Source of the DNA: Rickettsiales bacterium
GTDB taxonomy: Bacteria; Pseudomonadota; Alphaproteobacteria; Rickettsiales; UBA1997
Length of the DNA: 25,557 nt
Assembly (NCBI GenBank): GCA_031284025.1
Contig: JAITAR010000070.1
Location: 1-25,557 of the forward strand
Direction: 5' to 3'
Shown here: piece after piece, positions 7,635-15,902 of the stretch
How the letters are laid out: every line of letters starts with the position of its first letter
Numbering within the stretch: position 1 is the first letter of the stretch
Notes under the pieces: model-generated
Told to the model about the DNA's origin: nothing
The model's input: only the letters and a program-made list of their open reading frames with translations
Database searches by the model: none
Position numbers and translations under genes: made by a program

Positions 7635-8219
7635 AGGCTTCCTATTCAGAAAATAATTAATAATTCCTTCCTCCTCCCGTGAGGCAACATGCGTCTTCTC
7701 GCAGGAATGAAACTTACTAAAAGTATAAATATTATACTCACTATTTTTTAAAAGTAAATAGTACTTTTAAGAAATTGTGAAATATTTTTAGAATCAGATT
7801 AATGGGTAAAACAAAAGATAATTTTAAAATATTGTTCAATGTAGTGTTCTAACTAAATCAATTTTCAGCTAATTTTTTAAAAATAATGAAAAAAAATTTA
7901 AAGTAAATTTGAAGGTAAAATCCACAAAATATTGAAAAATATCGAAAATTACATAGATATTTAGTTTTCTTTTTACAGTAGATTTAGGATTATTGTGAAA
8001 AGTGTTTTGGAAAAATGACGTAGAGCCCTCCGGGAAAACAACAAATTAAGAACTTCGGCGGTGGAAACTAATCATATTCTGACAATTCCATGGGTATCGG
8101 CTATTGAATTTTTAGCTAGTGACCGCAAAATAGCCACTGACGATGAGGTTTTAGAAAAGCAATGGCGAATGCGATCATTTGTTCTACTCTATTATTTTTC
8201 AATATAACAAACTGTTACT
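7635..8219. other. intergenic region between argR and era
   Basis: This 585-bp gap lies between divergent genes. Its left part carries the argR promoter and palindromes. From about 7770 to 8015 it is extremely AT-rich with no open frame or clear repeat. From about 8017 to 8207 one plus-strand frame is open for 63 codons, but it has no early start codon, no ribosome binding site and no recognisable product, so it is not called. No convincing era promoter or Shine-Dalgarno was found. Confidence 0.45.
7722..7770 (-). promoter_or_regulatory. argR promoter with two overlapping palindromic operator candidates
   Basis: On the minus strand TTTACT (7758-7753) and TATAAT (7736-7731) are spaced by 16 nt. 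One palindrome, AGTATAA-N3-TTATACT (7722-7738), covers the -10. A second, TTAAAAGTA-N5-TACTTTTAA (7748-7770), covers the -35. Both half-sites contain AGTA/TACT-type cores. Dyads over both promoter boxes of a repressor gene fit autoregulation, although they are not textbook ARG boxes. Confidence 0.55.
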
Positions 8220-9134
8220 ATGGCTAGTGACCAAAAAGAAAATGAGCTTTTAGATATCGGAGACACAGACCAAAGATGCCTGGGGGTTGTTCTTGCCGGT
8301 TTACCGAACGCTGGCAAATCTAGTCTTTTCAATATAATGGTCGGAGAGAAGTTATCTATAGTGACTCCCAAAGAGCAGACCACGAGAGACATAATTATGG
8401 GCGCCATGGTAGATAAAACTAGGCAATTAGTTTTCATTGATAGTCCAGGTATTTTCATTCCCAGAAAGAGTCGTTCTCTGGAAAGGAAAATAGTAAAAAA
8501 TGCCTGGAAAGGTCTGCTGGCTGCCGATATCGCTTGCATAGTGATTGACAGTACCGCCGCCATTTCCGAAAATCTAAGGACCACCGTCAGAGATATAACC
8601 AGAAAGCAAGAGAAAATAATTTTTACTCTAAACAAGGTAGATTTGGTTAAGAAGGGAAAATTGCTGACAATGGCTGCTGAACTCAGCACTCTGTGGCCAA
8701 AATTTCTGGAAATTTTTATGATTTCGACAGTAACTGGCGAAAATGTGAATAAATTAAAAGAATACCTTCTGGCCATTGCACCAAAGAGGCCTTGGCTGTT
8801 TGCTGAAGACGAAATCACGAATGTTTCTGAAAAATTTATAGCCTCCGAGATGACGAGAGAAAAATTATTCTTAAGTCTTCGGCGGGATTTGCCCTACTCT
8901 GTGGATGTGGTAACTGACAGCTGGGAAAATTTTGATAACGGAAGTATAAGAATAAGACAGACGATACGAGTTTTGAAGGATAGTCAAAAGTCCATAGTGT
9001 TAGGAAAAGCCGGATCCACACTGAAAAATATCAACATCGCTGCAAGAAAAGATATGGAAAGTTTTTTCGGTACAAAAATTCATCTTTTTATCTTTGTTCG
9101 TTCGATGGATACTTGGCTAGATGAAAAATTCTAG
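8220..9134 (+). CDS. era: GTPase Era, ribosome assembly factor
   Basis: Era binds the 3' end of 16S rRNA and checks 30S assembly. The GTPase motifs are in place: G1 GLPNAGKSS (27-35), G2 EQTTRD (52-57), G3 DSPG (74-77), G4 NKVD (138-141) and a G5-like STVTGE (169-174). The KH RNA-binding domain follows, with IVLGKAGSTLKNI (259-271); its GxxG loop reads GKAG where GKGG is usual. The 304-residue length is normal, with about 20 extra residues before G1. The start ATG at 8220 has no clear Shine-Dalgarno. The gene is convergent with the 628-residue coiled-coil gene, only 13 bp away. Its last ~20 codons recur as a decayed copy at 11236-11300, so its 3' end was one breakpoint of a tandem duplication. 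Confidence 0.95.
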   Translation: MASDQKENELLDIGDTDQRCLGVVLAGLPNAGKSSLFNIMVGEKLSIVTPKEQTTRDIIMGAMVDKTRQLVFIDSPGIFIPRKSRSLERKIVKNAWKGLLAADIACIVIDSTAAISENLRTTVRDITRKQEKIIFTLNKVDLVKKGKLLTMAAELSTLWPKFLEIFMISTVTGENVNKLKEYLLAIAPKRPWLFAEDEITNVSEKFIASEMTREKLFLSLRRDLPYSVDVVTDSWENFDNGSIRIRQTIRVLKDSQKSIVLGKAGSTLKNINIAARKDMESFFGTKIHLFIFVRSMDTWLDEKF

Positions 9135-9147
9135 TGCTTTCAATATA

Positions 9148-11034
9148 TCAATAAACGTTCCCCCTTGCGTTACTATTCTCACAGCCATTTTGTATCTTCT
9201 TTTCCCCTGTTCTTTGCCTATTGTTTTTACCTTCCCCTGATTTTCGTATTTCTGAGAAACTAGGATTTCTAAGGTCTTGCCTGCTCCTATTATTTCCTCT
9301 ACTCTTGTTTTCCTCTGCTTCTTTTTGCTTTTTTTCCTTTAAAGATTTTATACTTGCTTTTACAGTTTCAGTGAGACTTTTCACTTCCTCAGAATCGATC
9401 TCACAACCTTCATTCAAATTTTTTTCTAATTTTTTAAATCCTTCCAATACTTTTTCATTATTTGCAGCAAGTATTTCAGGTGTTGTGATATCTTCTCTTT
9501 CGCTATAAAATGCTTTTATAAGCTCTTCACATGCATTTTTATTTTCACTAGCATCTAATACTTTAGTATTCGCGAATTCATCAATAACATACGGTGAATT
9601 ATCCGCTGGATTACTCTCATCAATACCATTCGGGAAATTCTCCATTATTGCAGAATCAATTATATCATTCGGTAAACACTTTCTTAAATTTTCTATTACA
9701 GAATTAAACATAAGTGTATCATTAAATTTAGCATTCAAATCCGCTAAATATTCAGTATCATTATTATTTTCATCTTCGTAAGAAACCCCCGCTATTGTTT
9801 CTGACGAAATCTTGTTTGATCTTTCAAACAGTTTGGATATATTAATAATATTTTCTTGCTTAAAATAAGCATCTTCTGCGTCTTTTGATTTAGATTTATT
9901 AATTAATTCAGCTTTCGCTTTCGCTTCAATTGCCTGTAGTGATTCATTTTCTTTGGTTAAACGACTAGTCAGTTCATTCATTAACAACTTCTTGTGTTCT
10001 TCGAATTCTTCTTTCTTTCTCTTTTCTTCTTCTCTTTTTTTTATAGCAGATCCCATTTCATTTATTTTATTTCCTATGCCTGGCATTCTATTGTCTTTCC
10101 CATTCTTCCCAAGATTTTCGAATTTTTCTTTTGCCTTTTTAAAATCTTCTGTAAAGTTTTTTATTTCTTCAACTTCTTTTTTATCAAGTTCACACAATTC
10201 CAATTTATCGCTTTTTATTAGCTCATTAATTTTCATTAACCTATCAATTTCTTGACCAAGAACACCTATTTCATCTATTTGTTTATTTTTTGCAGTAGTT
10301 TTTGGAGCTTCACTATTTTTTATTTGCTTCTGTTTTTTCGGATCTATCTCATTTCCTTTCTTTGGAAACCCTGCTTCCCCTTTGATTCCGAAGAATCTTT
10401 CTTTTTCTAGATGCCTTGCTTCTGGATGCTTTGCTTCCACTTCAATTCCGGAGAATAAATTTGCTGCTCTTTTTTTTTGCTTTTTTTCCTCTAAAGATTT
10501 TATACTTGCTTTTACATCTCCAGTAAGATCTTGCACCTTACTAATACATTCTTTTTTAAAAGATTCAAAATCTTTCTCATTACTAATAATAATGTTTTTT
10601 TCCAAATTTTTTTCTAATTCTTTAAATCCTTTTAATACTTTTTCATTATTTGCAGCAAGTATTTCAGGTGTTGTGACATCTTTTTTTCCAACATAAAACG
10701 CTTCCATAAGCTTTTTAAATTCAATTTTCATAAGCTTATATATTGACGAATAAACAACCTGTGTATATTTAGCAAGTCGTCTGTTACCAGATTTCTCTAT
10801 CGCTGCCGAGCAATTTTCGAGCAAATTAACATTTAATTTTTTAAACAGCTCATATATATTAATACTATCTTCTTGCTCAAAATAAGCTTTTTCTACATCC
10901 TTTGATTTAGATTCACCAATTAATTTAATTTTCGCTTTTATTTCAAATGTATTTAGCGATTTATTTTCTTTGTCTAACTGACTAGTCAGTTCTTTAATTA
11001 ACAACTTCTTGTAGTCTCTTAAACTCTCAGTCAC
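9148..11034 (-). CDS. 628-residue coiled-coil protein with an internal duplication, unknown function
   Basis: No family is recognised. The protein is rich in Lys, Glu, Asn and Ile, and helical throughout by composition, with no signal peptide or membrane segment. Two related units are present. Unit A is residues 5-190 and unit B is 344-575. Both open with (D/E)xKKLLxxELTSxLxKEN, continue with KSKDxExAYFxQE and later share the exact DNA-level block coding TTPEILAANNEKVL (residues 121-134 and 517-530). They are joined by a charged linker. The tail, residues 576-628, is basic and polar (NKSRGNNRSRQD, RQRTGEKK). The GTG start has AAGGGGG 5 nt upstream. Its leader is nearly identical to that of the giant gene at 21158, so the two are co-regulated tandem relatives. 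A secreted effector or a scaffold is possible, but this is inference only. Confidence 0.75.
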   Translation of the reverse strand: MTESLRDYKKLLIKELTSQLDKENKSLNTFEIKAKIKLIGESKSKDVEKAYFEQEDSINIYELFKKLNVNLLENCSAAIEKSGNRRLAKYTQVVYSSIYKLMKIEFKKLMEAFYVGKKDVTTPEILAANNEKVLKGFKELEKNLEKNIIISNEKDFESFKKECISKVQDLTGDVKASIKSLEEKKQKKRAANLFSGIEVEAKHPEARHLEKERFFGIKGEAGFPKKGNEIDPKKQKQIKNSEAPKTTAKNKQIDEIGVLGQEIDRLMKINELIKSDKLELCELDKKEVEEIKNFTEDFKKAKEKFENLGKNGKDNRMPGIGNKINEMGSAIKKREEEKRKKEEFEEHKKLLMNELTSRLTKENESLQAIEAKAKAELINKSKSKDAEDAYFKQENIINISKLFERSNKISSETIAGVSYEDENNNDTEYLADLNAKFNDTLMFNSVIENLRKCLPNDIIDSAIMENFPNGIDESNPADNSPYVIDEFANTKVLDASENKNACEELIKAFYSEREDITTPEILAANNEKVLEGFKKLEKNLNEGCEIDSEEVKSLTETVKASIKSLKEKKQKEAEENKSRGNNRSRQDLRNPSFSEIRKSGEGKNNRQRTGEKKIQNGCENSNARGNVY

Positions 11035-11227
11035 ACTAACCCCCTTCCCCGTGTTTGTTCCGATAGCATATTTTCCCTTTTTGATATGCTGTCCTCTAAT
11101 AAAAATCTCATTAAATTCCTTTTTGCCAATTTGATAGCTGCATTTTCATTTTACGCTATATTTAGCAAAAATATAGAATATTACCAATATAAATATTGGA
11201 GTGAAATATACAAGTCAATATATTTAT
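11035..11227 (-). promoter_or_regulatory. promoter and hairpin leader, copy 1 (628-residue gene)
   Basis: TTGACT (11218-11213) and TATTTA (11195-11190) with a 17-nt spacer form the promoter, giving a leader of about 150 nt. A stem from 11062-11071 and 11084-11093 (10 bp, one mismatch, purine-rich 12-nt loop) ends 27 nt before the GTG, just upstream of the ribosome binding site. The segment 11051-11227 matches 21175-21352 with only about 16 differences by eye. Confidence 0.65.
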
Positions 11228-11235
11228 GTTTAATC

Positions 11236-11300
11236 AAATTCATCTCTTTCTCTTTGTTTGCTCGATGGACAATTAGCTAGAGGAAAAATTCCAGTAGTGC
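11236..11300 (+). pseudogene. decayed duplicate of the 3' end of era
   Basis: This segment aligns base for base with 9076-9137 (offset 2160). In the era frame it reads IHLFLFVCSMDN, stop, LEEKFQ, where era itself reads IHLFIFVRSMDTWLDEKF. It has no start, an internal TAG and no upstream era sequence. It marks the left end of the second copy of a tandem duplication. Confidence 0.8.
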
Positions 11301-11305
11301 TGCAG

Positions 11306-11341
11306 CCCCTCCTTTGGAGCATGAGTTCGTAGCGGGAGGGG
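11306..11341. other. GC-rich hairpin at the 3' end of the giant gene
   Basis: CCCCTCC (11306-11312) pairs with GGAGGGG (11335-11341) around a 22-nt loop, 11 bp beyond the stop codon of the giant frame. No T-run follows on the minus strand, so it may be a stabilising stem or a weak terminator. Confidence 0.35.
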
Positions 11342-11351
11342 TATTTCAATT

Positions 11352-14300
11352 CTATTTCCCCATAGACACTGGTTCATTATTTTGTTTTGCTATTTTATTT
11401 CTGAAATAATTGCTTTCAATTTCCTTTTTCATTTCACTTTTTATTTTAGATTTATTGCCCTCTATACAGTTGCGGAATTTCTCTTCCAATTCAGAAAATT
11501 TTTCTTTCTTTTCCCCATAAAATTTCTTATCTTTTGCAATAGCTCCTTTTCCCAAATGTTTGCCTATGATATCTATTATATCTTTGGCATGGTCTTCTAT
11601 CACTTTATTCATATTTTTTTTACTATCTCTTATCAAGGCAATTGATTTATTGATTTCTTCATTTTTTGTTGTCTCGATTTCTTTTTCAACCGCTTCTATA
11701 CCTTCTTTGTGTTTTTTATAGAAATCACTAAAACTAATTCTAGTATTATCTTTGTCGACAATAAATTCATCTTTTTCAGCTATAATTTTTTTAAAGGCCT
11801 CCCTACGCGCTTTCATCATCCGTTCCATTCTTTCTTCTTCAGTTTCCGCATTCTCGTTAATCTTGCCGTCTTTTACTTTCTTATTATTGTTGGTTTCCAT
11901 CTCTTGGTGCAACCGTTTGTAGAAAAATTTAATTTTTTTCTTTTCATCTTCAGCAATGTTTTTTGTTTCGATTATTTCGCTCATTAATCTATTATTTTTT
12001 TCTGCATCTTTGTATAATTCATTGTTTTCAAGTTTATTTGTCTCTGCAAGCAGGATTTTTTGTGCTTCGTCAAAAGTCTTCTCGGCATCTTCTATAATAT
12101 TCGCGTAACTAACTTCACTTGAACTTATGATAGTACCTAAGAGATAAACAATTCCTTCCTCGCTGAGATTTTTATAACCTACATTATCTTCAGTTAATTC
12201 ACTATTTTTTGAAACTTTTTGTGCAATAAGGTTTCTCAGACCCATTATTGGCTGCTTTACCTCTGATTGGTTTTTAACTGGCTGGGTACTTGGTGCTGGC
12301 TGGGTACTTGGTGTACTGATGGTATTTTTTTTGACGGAAGCAGGTGGGATTGGCTTTGAAGTAGTAGCACTAGCTTTTGCCATATTTTGAGGGACAACAC
12401 TCGTTTTGCTCTCACCGGTTTTTTGGCTGCTCTTGTTGGAAGCAACAGAATCAGTTGCTCGTTTAGGGGCATCCTTCTTTTCTTCACTCGCAATGGCCGC
12501 TTTTCTGTCAGATTTTAATCTGTTTCTAAATTTAGAACTTTTAAGATTCTCGTCAAGTTCTCTTTCCAAATCGCTTTTAATTGTTTTTCTGTTTTTATTT
12601 ATATTGTCAAGTATTTTTTTCTTTCTAATAGAAGCATTTTTATCCGGAGTTGTCGAAGGAAAAGCATTTTTTTCTAAACAGTCGGTCATAGCTTTTGTTA
12701 TTTCATTAGCATGGTCGCTGATCACAGCCTTTGCTGTTTTTTCATTATTTTTTATTGATGCAATTGTTTCATTAATTTCTTTCTCTTTGCTTTTGATTTT
12801 TTCTTCAATTTTGTCTATGTCTTCTTTGTGTTTTGTATAGAAATTTTTATAACTGGTCTGAATGGTAAGATCACCGTCCTTATGGGTAGTAATAAATTCG
12901 CCTTTTTTACCTACAACCTTTTTAAAGGCTTCATTACGTATTTCCATTAGCCGTTCAGTTTTTTCTTCTTCGTTCTTCCCATTCCATTTAGAATTTTTTT
13001 TCTCCTCTACGAGAAGATTACTCATTTCTTTGTCTACATCTTTGTAGAAAGATTTAATTTGCTCTGATTCTATATTAGGATTGCATTCTTTTATCGTTTT
13101 GTCCATGAAAACACCAGAAACTTTTTCATCGCTGTAAAGTTCGTTATTTTCAAGTTTATTTAAATTGTCACCCAAATTGTTTAGCGCCTCATTAAATTTT
13201 TTCTCCTCACTATCGATTGAATTCTTTTTATCGCTTTTAGCATAATTAAAGAGATTTTTCGCCTCAACCACACTAAGAGAATCAGAGAGATTGCTAATCT
13301 TATCATTATTGTCCAGCACACTATATTCTGACACTTTTTGCGTTATAAAGTCCTGTAGATTCTTCAGCTCTATCGGTAGTTTGTTTTTATTCTGCTGCAA
13401 TGCGCCACCATTTGCCAGGAATTTTTTTAATTTGGCTGCATTTTCTTTTGACAATCTGTCATTTTTTTCCTTTAACTTTTTCTCTTCTTCCTCTTTTCTC
13501 TTTTTATCTTCTACAAATTTTTTTGCTTCTGCTTCTATAACAGGTCCCTCTTTATTTATCTTCTCTTCCATCTCTTTTATCATGGATTTTATTTTTTCTT
13601 TAGTTTCTATAGCGTTTTTTGCAGCATATTCTTCATTAAACTTGCTTAGAAGAACCTTTCTTTTGGTTTCATCATTCGCTGTTATTGTCCCAACAGATTT
13701 GACAGCATCTTTATCTATATTTTCATACATTTTTTTTGAATCTTTTTTCAGCTTTTCAAATTTTTCTTTTATTTTTTCGAGTTCAGCTTTTTTTTCTACT
13801 ATACCTTTTTTTTCTACTATATCTTTTTTTCCTTCTATATCTTTTTTTTCTACTATATCTTTTTTTTCTGCAAAAAATTCATCAATTTCTCTTTTAAGAT
13901 CATCTATTGGGTTTAATAAATTGTTCCAATTCACTAACTGTTGCGTTGCGGAAGTGGCACCTGTGAATGCTTGTGCATTTCTAATTTCTACTTTTTTCTC
14001 TACATCTTTCTTTTCTACTTTTTTCTCTTCTACTTTTTCCTCTCCAATAACTTCTTTCTTTTTTTCCTCTTTTTTCTCTTCTACTTTTTCCTCTTCTTTC
14101 TTTCCCTCTTCTTTCTTTTCCTCTTCTTTCTTTTCATCTACTACTTTTTCCTCTTTCTCTTCTTTCTTTTCCTCTTCTTTCTTTCTTTCCTCTTTTTTCT
14201 CTTCCCCTTTTTTCTCTTCCTCTTTTTCCTCTTTCTCTTCTTTCTCTTTTTCCTCTTTTTTCTTTTCCCCTTCTTTCTTTTCCTCCTCTTTTTCTTTTTT

Positions 14301-15320
14301 CTCTTCTTTCTTTTTCTCTTCATTTTTTTCCTCTTCTTTCTTTTCCTCTTCTACTTTTCCCTCTTTTTTCTCTTCCTCTTCTTTCTTTTCATCTTCTTTC
14401 TTCCCTACTTTTTCCTTTTCATTTTCTTTCTTTTCCTCTTCTTTCTTTCCCTCTTCTTTCTTTTCCTCTTCTTTCTTTTCCTCTTCTTTCTTTTCCTCTA
14501 TTACTTTTTCCTCTTCTTTCTTTTCCTTTTCTTTCTTTTCTTCCTTTTCATCTTTTTTCTCTTCCTCTTTTTTCTCTTCTTCTTTCTTTTCTTCTTCTTT
14601 CTTTTCTACTTCTTTCTTTTCCTCTTCTTTCTTTTCCTCTTCTTTCTTTTCCTCTTTTTTCTCTTCCTCTTTCTCTTCTTTCTTTTCCTCTCCTACTTTT
14701 TCCTCTTCTTTCTTTTCATCTTTTTTCTCTCTCTCCTCTTTTTCTTTTTTCTCTTCTACTTTTTCCTCTTTTTTCTCTTCCTCTTCTTTCTTTTTTTCCT
14801 CTTCCTCTTTTTTCCCTTCAATAACTTTTTCCTTTTTTACTTCTTCCTTTTCCACTTCTTTCTTTTTTTCCTCTACTACTTTCTTCTCTTTCTCTTTTTT
14901 CTCTCTCTCCTCTTTCTCTTTTTTCTCTTTTTCTTTTTTCTCTTTCTCTTTCTCCTCTTTCTCTTTCTTCTCTCTCTCCTCTTTCTCTTTTTTCTTTTTA
15001 TTTTCTTCTTTCTCTTTTTTCTCTCTCTCCTCTTTCTCTTTCTCTCTCTCCTCTTTCTCTTTTTTATCTTTCTCTTTTTTCTCTTTCTCTTTTATTAAAC
15101 TTTCTATTTCTTTCATCTTATCTTCTATATTCTTTATTTCAGGGTATTCTGTTACAGCTGTTGATTTTTCAGTTTCTTTAGCTTTTAGCGTTGCTATGCT
15201 CTGTAAATTTAATTTTATCTTTTCAAAGTCTTCTTTTATTTCTTTAAATTCCCCTTTTTTTTCTAATATATTTGTATTTTCATTATTTAAACCTTTAATT
15301 CTTCCATCGAGAAAAAGCAT
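11352..15320 (-). CDS. C-terminal part of a giant coiled-coil protein (downstream of an in-frame TAG)
   Basis: This 1,322-residue frame starts at the first ATG after the amber codon at 15900-15902, but the same frame is open, without any ATG, GTG or TTG, for 193 codons before it. No ribosome binding site precedes the ATG at 15320, so it is most likely the continuation of the 15900-21158 frame and not an independent gene. Residues about 70-445 are an extreme Lys/Glu tract of EEKKE-type units. Two related domains of about 290 residues follow (about 647-940 and 1025-1322), sharing TQKVS/AQKVS, NKLENNELY, SFYK/FFYK, ERLMEIRNEAFKK/ERMMKARREAFKK and FYxKHKE. They are separated by a Ser/Thr/Pro-rich linker. 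No signal peptide, membrane helix or enzymatic motif is seen. Confidence 0.7.
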   Translation of the reverse strand: MLFLDGRIKGLNNENTNILEKKGEFKEIKEDFEKIKLNLQSIATLKAKETEKSTAVTEYPEIKNIEDKMKEIESLIKEKEKKEKDKKEKEEREKEKEEREKKEKEENKKKKEKEEREKKEKEEKEKEKKEKEKKEKEEREKKEKEKKVVEEKKKEVEKEEVKKEKVIEGKKEEEEKKKEEEEKKEEKVEEKKEKEEREKKDEKKEEEKVGEEKKEEKEEEKKEEKKEEEKKEEEKKEVEKKEEEKKEEEKKEEEKKDEKEEKKEKEKKEEEKVIEEKKEEEKKEEEKKEEGKKEEEKKENEKEKVGKKEDEKKEEEEKKEGKVEEEKKEEEKNEEKKKEEKKEKEEEKKEGEKKKEEKEKEEKEEKEEEKKGEEKKEERKKEEEKKEEKEEKVVDEKKEEEKKEEGKKEEEKVEEKKEEKKKEVIGEEKVEEKKVEKKDVEKKVEIRNAQAFTGATSATQQLVNWNNLLNPIDDLKREIDEFFAEKKDIVEKKDIEGKKDIVEKKGIVEKKAELEKIKEKFEKLKKDSKKMYENIDKDAVKSVGTITANDETKRKVLLSKFNEEYAAKNAIETKEKIKSMIKEMEEKINKEGPVIEAEAKKFVEDKKRKEEEEKKLKEKNDRLSKENAAKLKKFLANGGALQQNKNKLPIELKNLQDFITQKVSEYSVLDNNDKISNLSDSLSVVEAKNLFNYAKSDKKNSIDSEEKKFNEALNNLGDNLNKLENNELYSDEKVSGVFMDKTIKECNPNIESEQIKSFYKDVDKEMSNLLVEEKKNSKWNGKNEEEKTERLMEIRNEAFKKVVGKKGEFITTHKDGDLTIQTSYKNFYTKHKEDIDKIEEKIKSKEKEINETIASIKNNEKTAKAVISDHANEITKAMTDCLEKNAFPSTTPDKNASIRKKKILDNINKNRKTIKSDLERELDENLKSSKFRNRLKSDRKAAIASEEKKDAPKRATDSVASNKSSQKTGESKTSVVPQNMAKASATTSKPIPPASVKKNTISTPSTQPAPSTQPVKNQSEVKQPIMGLRNLIAQKVSKNSELTEDNVGYKNLSEEGIVYLLGTIISSSEVSYANIIEDAEKTFDEAQKILLAETNKLENNELYKDAEKNNRLMSEIIETKNIAEDEKKKIKFFYKRLHQEMETNNNKKVKDGKINENAETEEERMERMMKARREAFKKIIAEKDEFIVDKDNTRISFSDFYKKHKEGIEAVEKEIETTKNEEINKSIALIRDSKKNMNKVIEDHAKDIIDIIGKHLGKGAIAKDKKFYGEKKEKFSELEEKFRNCIEGNKSKIKSEMKKEIESNYFRNKIAKQNNEPVSMGK
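13985..15107. repeat. Lys/Glu-coding polypurine tract (polypyrimidine on the plus strand)
   Basis: The minus strand of this 1.1-kb segment is almost pure A/G, built from short units coding EEKKE, EKEE and KEKE. The plus strand is correspondingly C/T only over long runs, including 178 uninterrupted pyrimidines at 14144-14321 and about 119 at 14881-14999. Units are multiples of 3 nt, so length changes would preserve the reading frame. Long plus-strand open frames rich in Ser and Phe here are shadows of this composition. Confidence 0.85.
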
Positions 15321-15902
15321 TCGTGATTGCAGATCTATTTCTATAGCATTTTCTATTCCTTTTATTTTATTTCTAATTTCTGTTACTTTAGGGTTTTCTA
15401 TTTTATTTTCAATTTCTGTTGCTTTAGGGTTTTTTAATTTCTCTTCATTTTCGAGCGTTTTTAAAAAATCATTTTTATAATTTTCAAGTTCTTTTATAAG
15501 GCTTTCTATTGATTCTATTTTTAAGTTATCCGAAAATGTATATTTTTCTGAATCATCTTTTTTTGTTAAAAAATTGTTTTTTATTAAACGTTCAATTCTT
15601 GTATCAAGATCTTCTACCTCTTTACTTACGACAACTGGCTTAGTTTCGAGAGGCTTGGCGACGACCTTTTTGTCCTGTTTTATTACAGGAGCGACAATTT
15701 TAGTTTTACTAGAAAGTTGTGGTTGTTTTGTATTTGTTTCCGGTGCAGTTTTGGTTGTTGTTACTTTATTTTTTTGTTCATTTATTTTGTTCTTGTCTTT
15801 TTCATTTTCCTCTTTCTTTTTTGCTTCTTTCTCTTCTTTCTCTTTTTTCTCTCTCTCCTCTTTCTCTTTTTTCTTTCTTTCCTCTTCTTTCTCTTTTTTC
15901 TA
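15321..15902 (-). other. in-frame bridge and amber codon joining the two giant frames
   Basis: The TAG is at 15902-15900. Reading on in the same phase, 193 codons (15899-15321) contain no stop and lead straight into the ATG of the 1,322-residue frame. Translated, the bridge continues the Lys/Glu tract on both sides of the TAG. It then passes through a Thr/Val/Pro-rich stretch (KPLETKPVVVSKEVEDLD) and a helical stretch (ESIESLIKELENYKNDFL). Local context is GAG GAG AAA TAG AAA; the next internal repeat, 51 nt further on, has GAG GAG AGA GAG AAA and the same following codons, so a GAG to TAG change is the simplest explanation. Confidence 0.85.

Noticed and set aside
7850..7990. AT-rich stretch that might be a replication origin
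   Set aside because: No DnaA-box (TTATCCACA) cluster and none of the usual origin neighbours are present.
8017..8207. 63-codon open frame on the plus strand before era
   Set aside because: No start codon near its beginning, no ribosome binding site and no likeness to rnc or any family that usually precedes era; a chance open stretch is enough to explain it.
8192..8818. Minus-strand 208-residue open frame over era
   Set aside because: It is a shadow of the well-supported era gene, with no family match.
13291..15480. Plus-strand 729-residue Ser/Phe-rich open frame, and an overlapping 385-residue Phe/Leu-rich frame at 13941-15098
   Set aside because: They are the complement of the Lys/Glu polypurine tract; composition alone keeps stops out, and the minus-strand frame has the start signal, leader and repeats.
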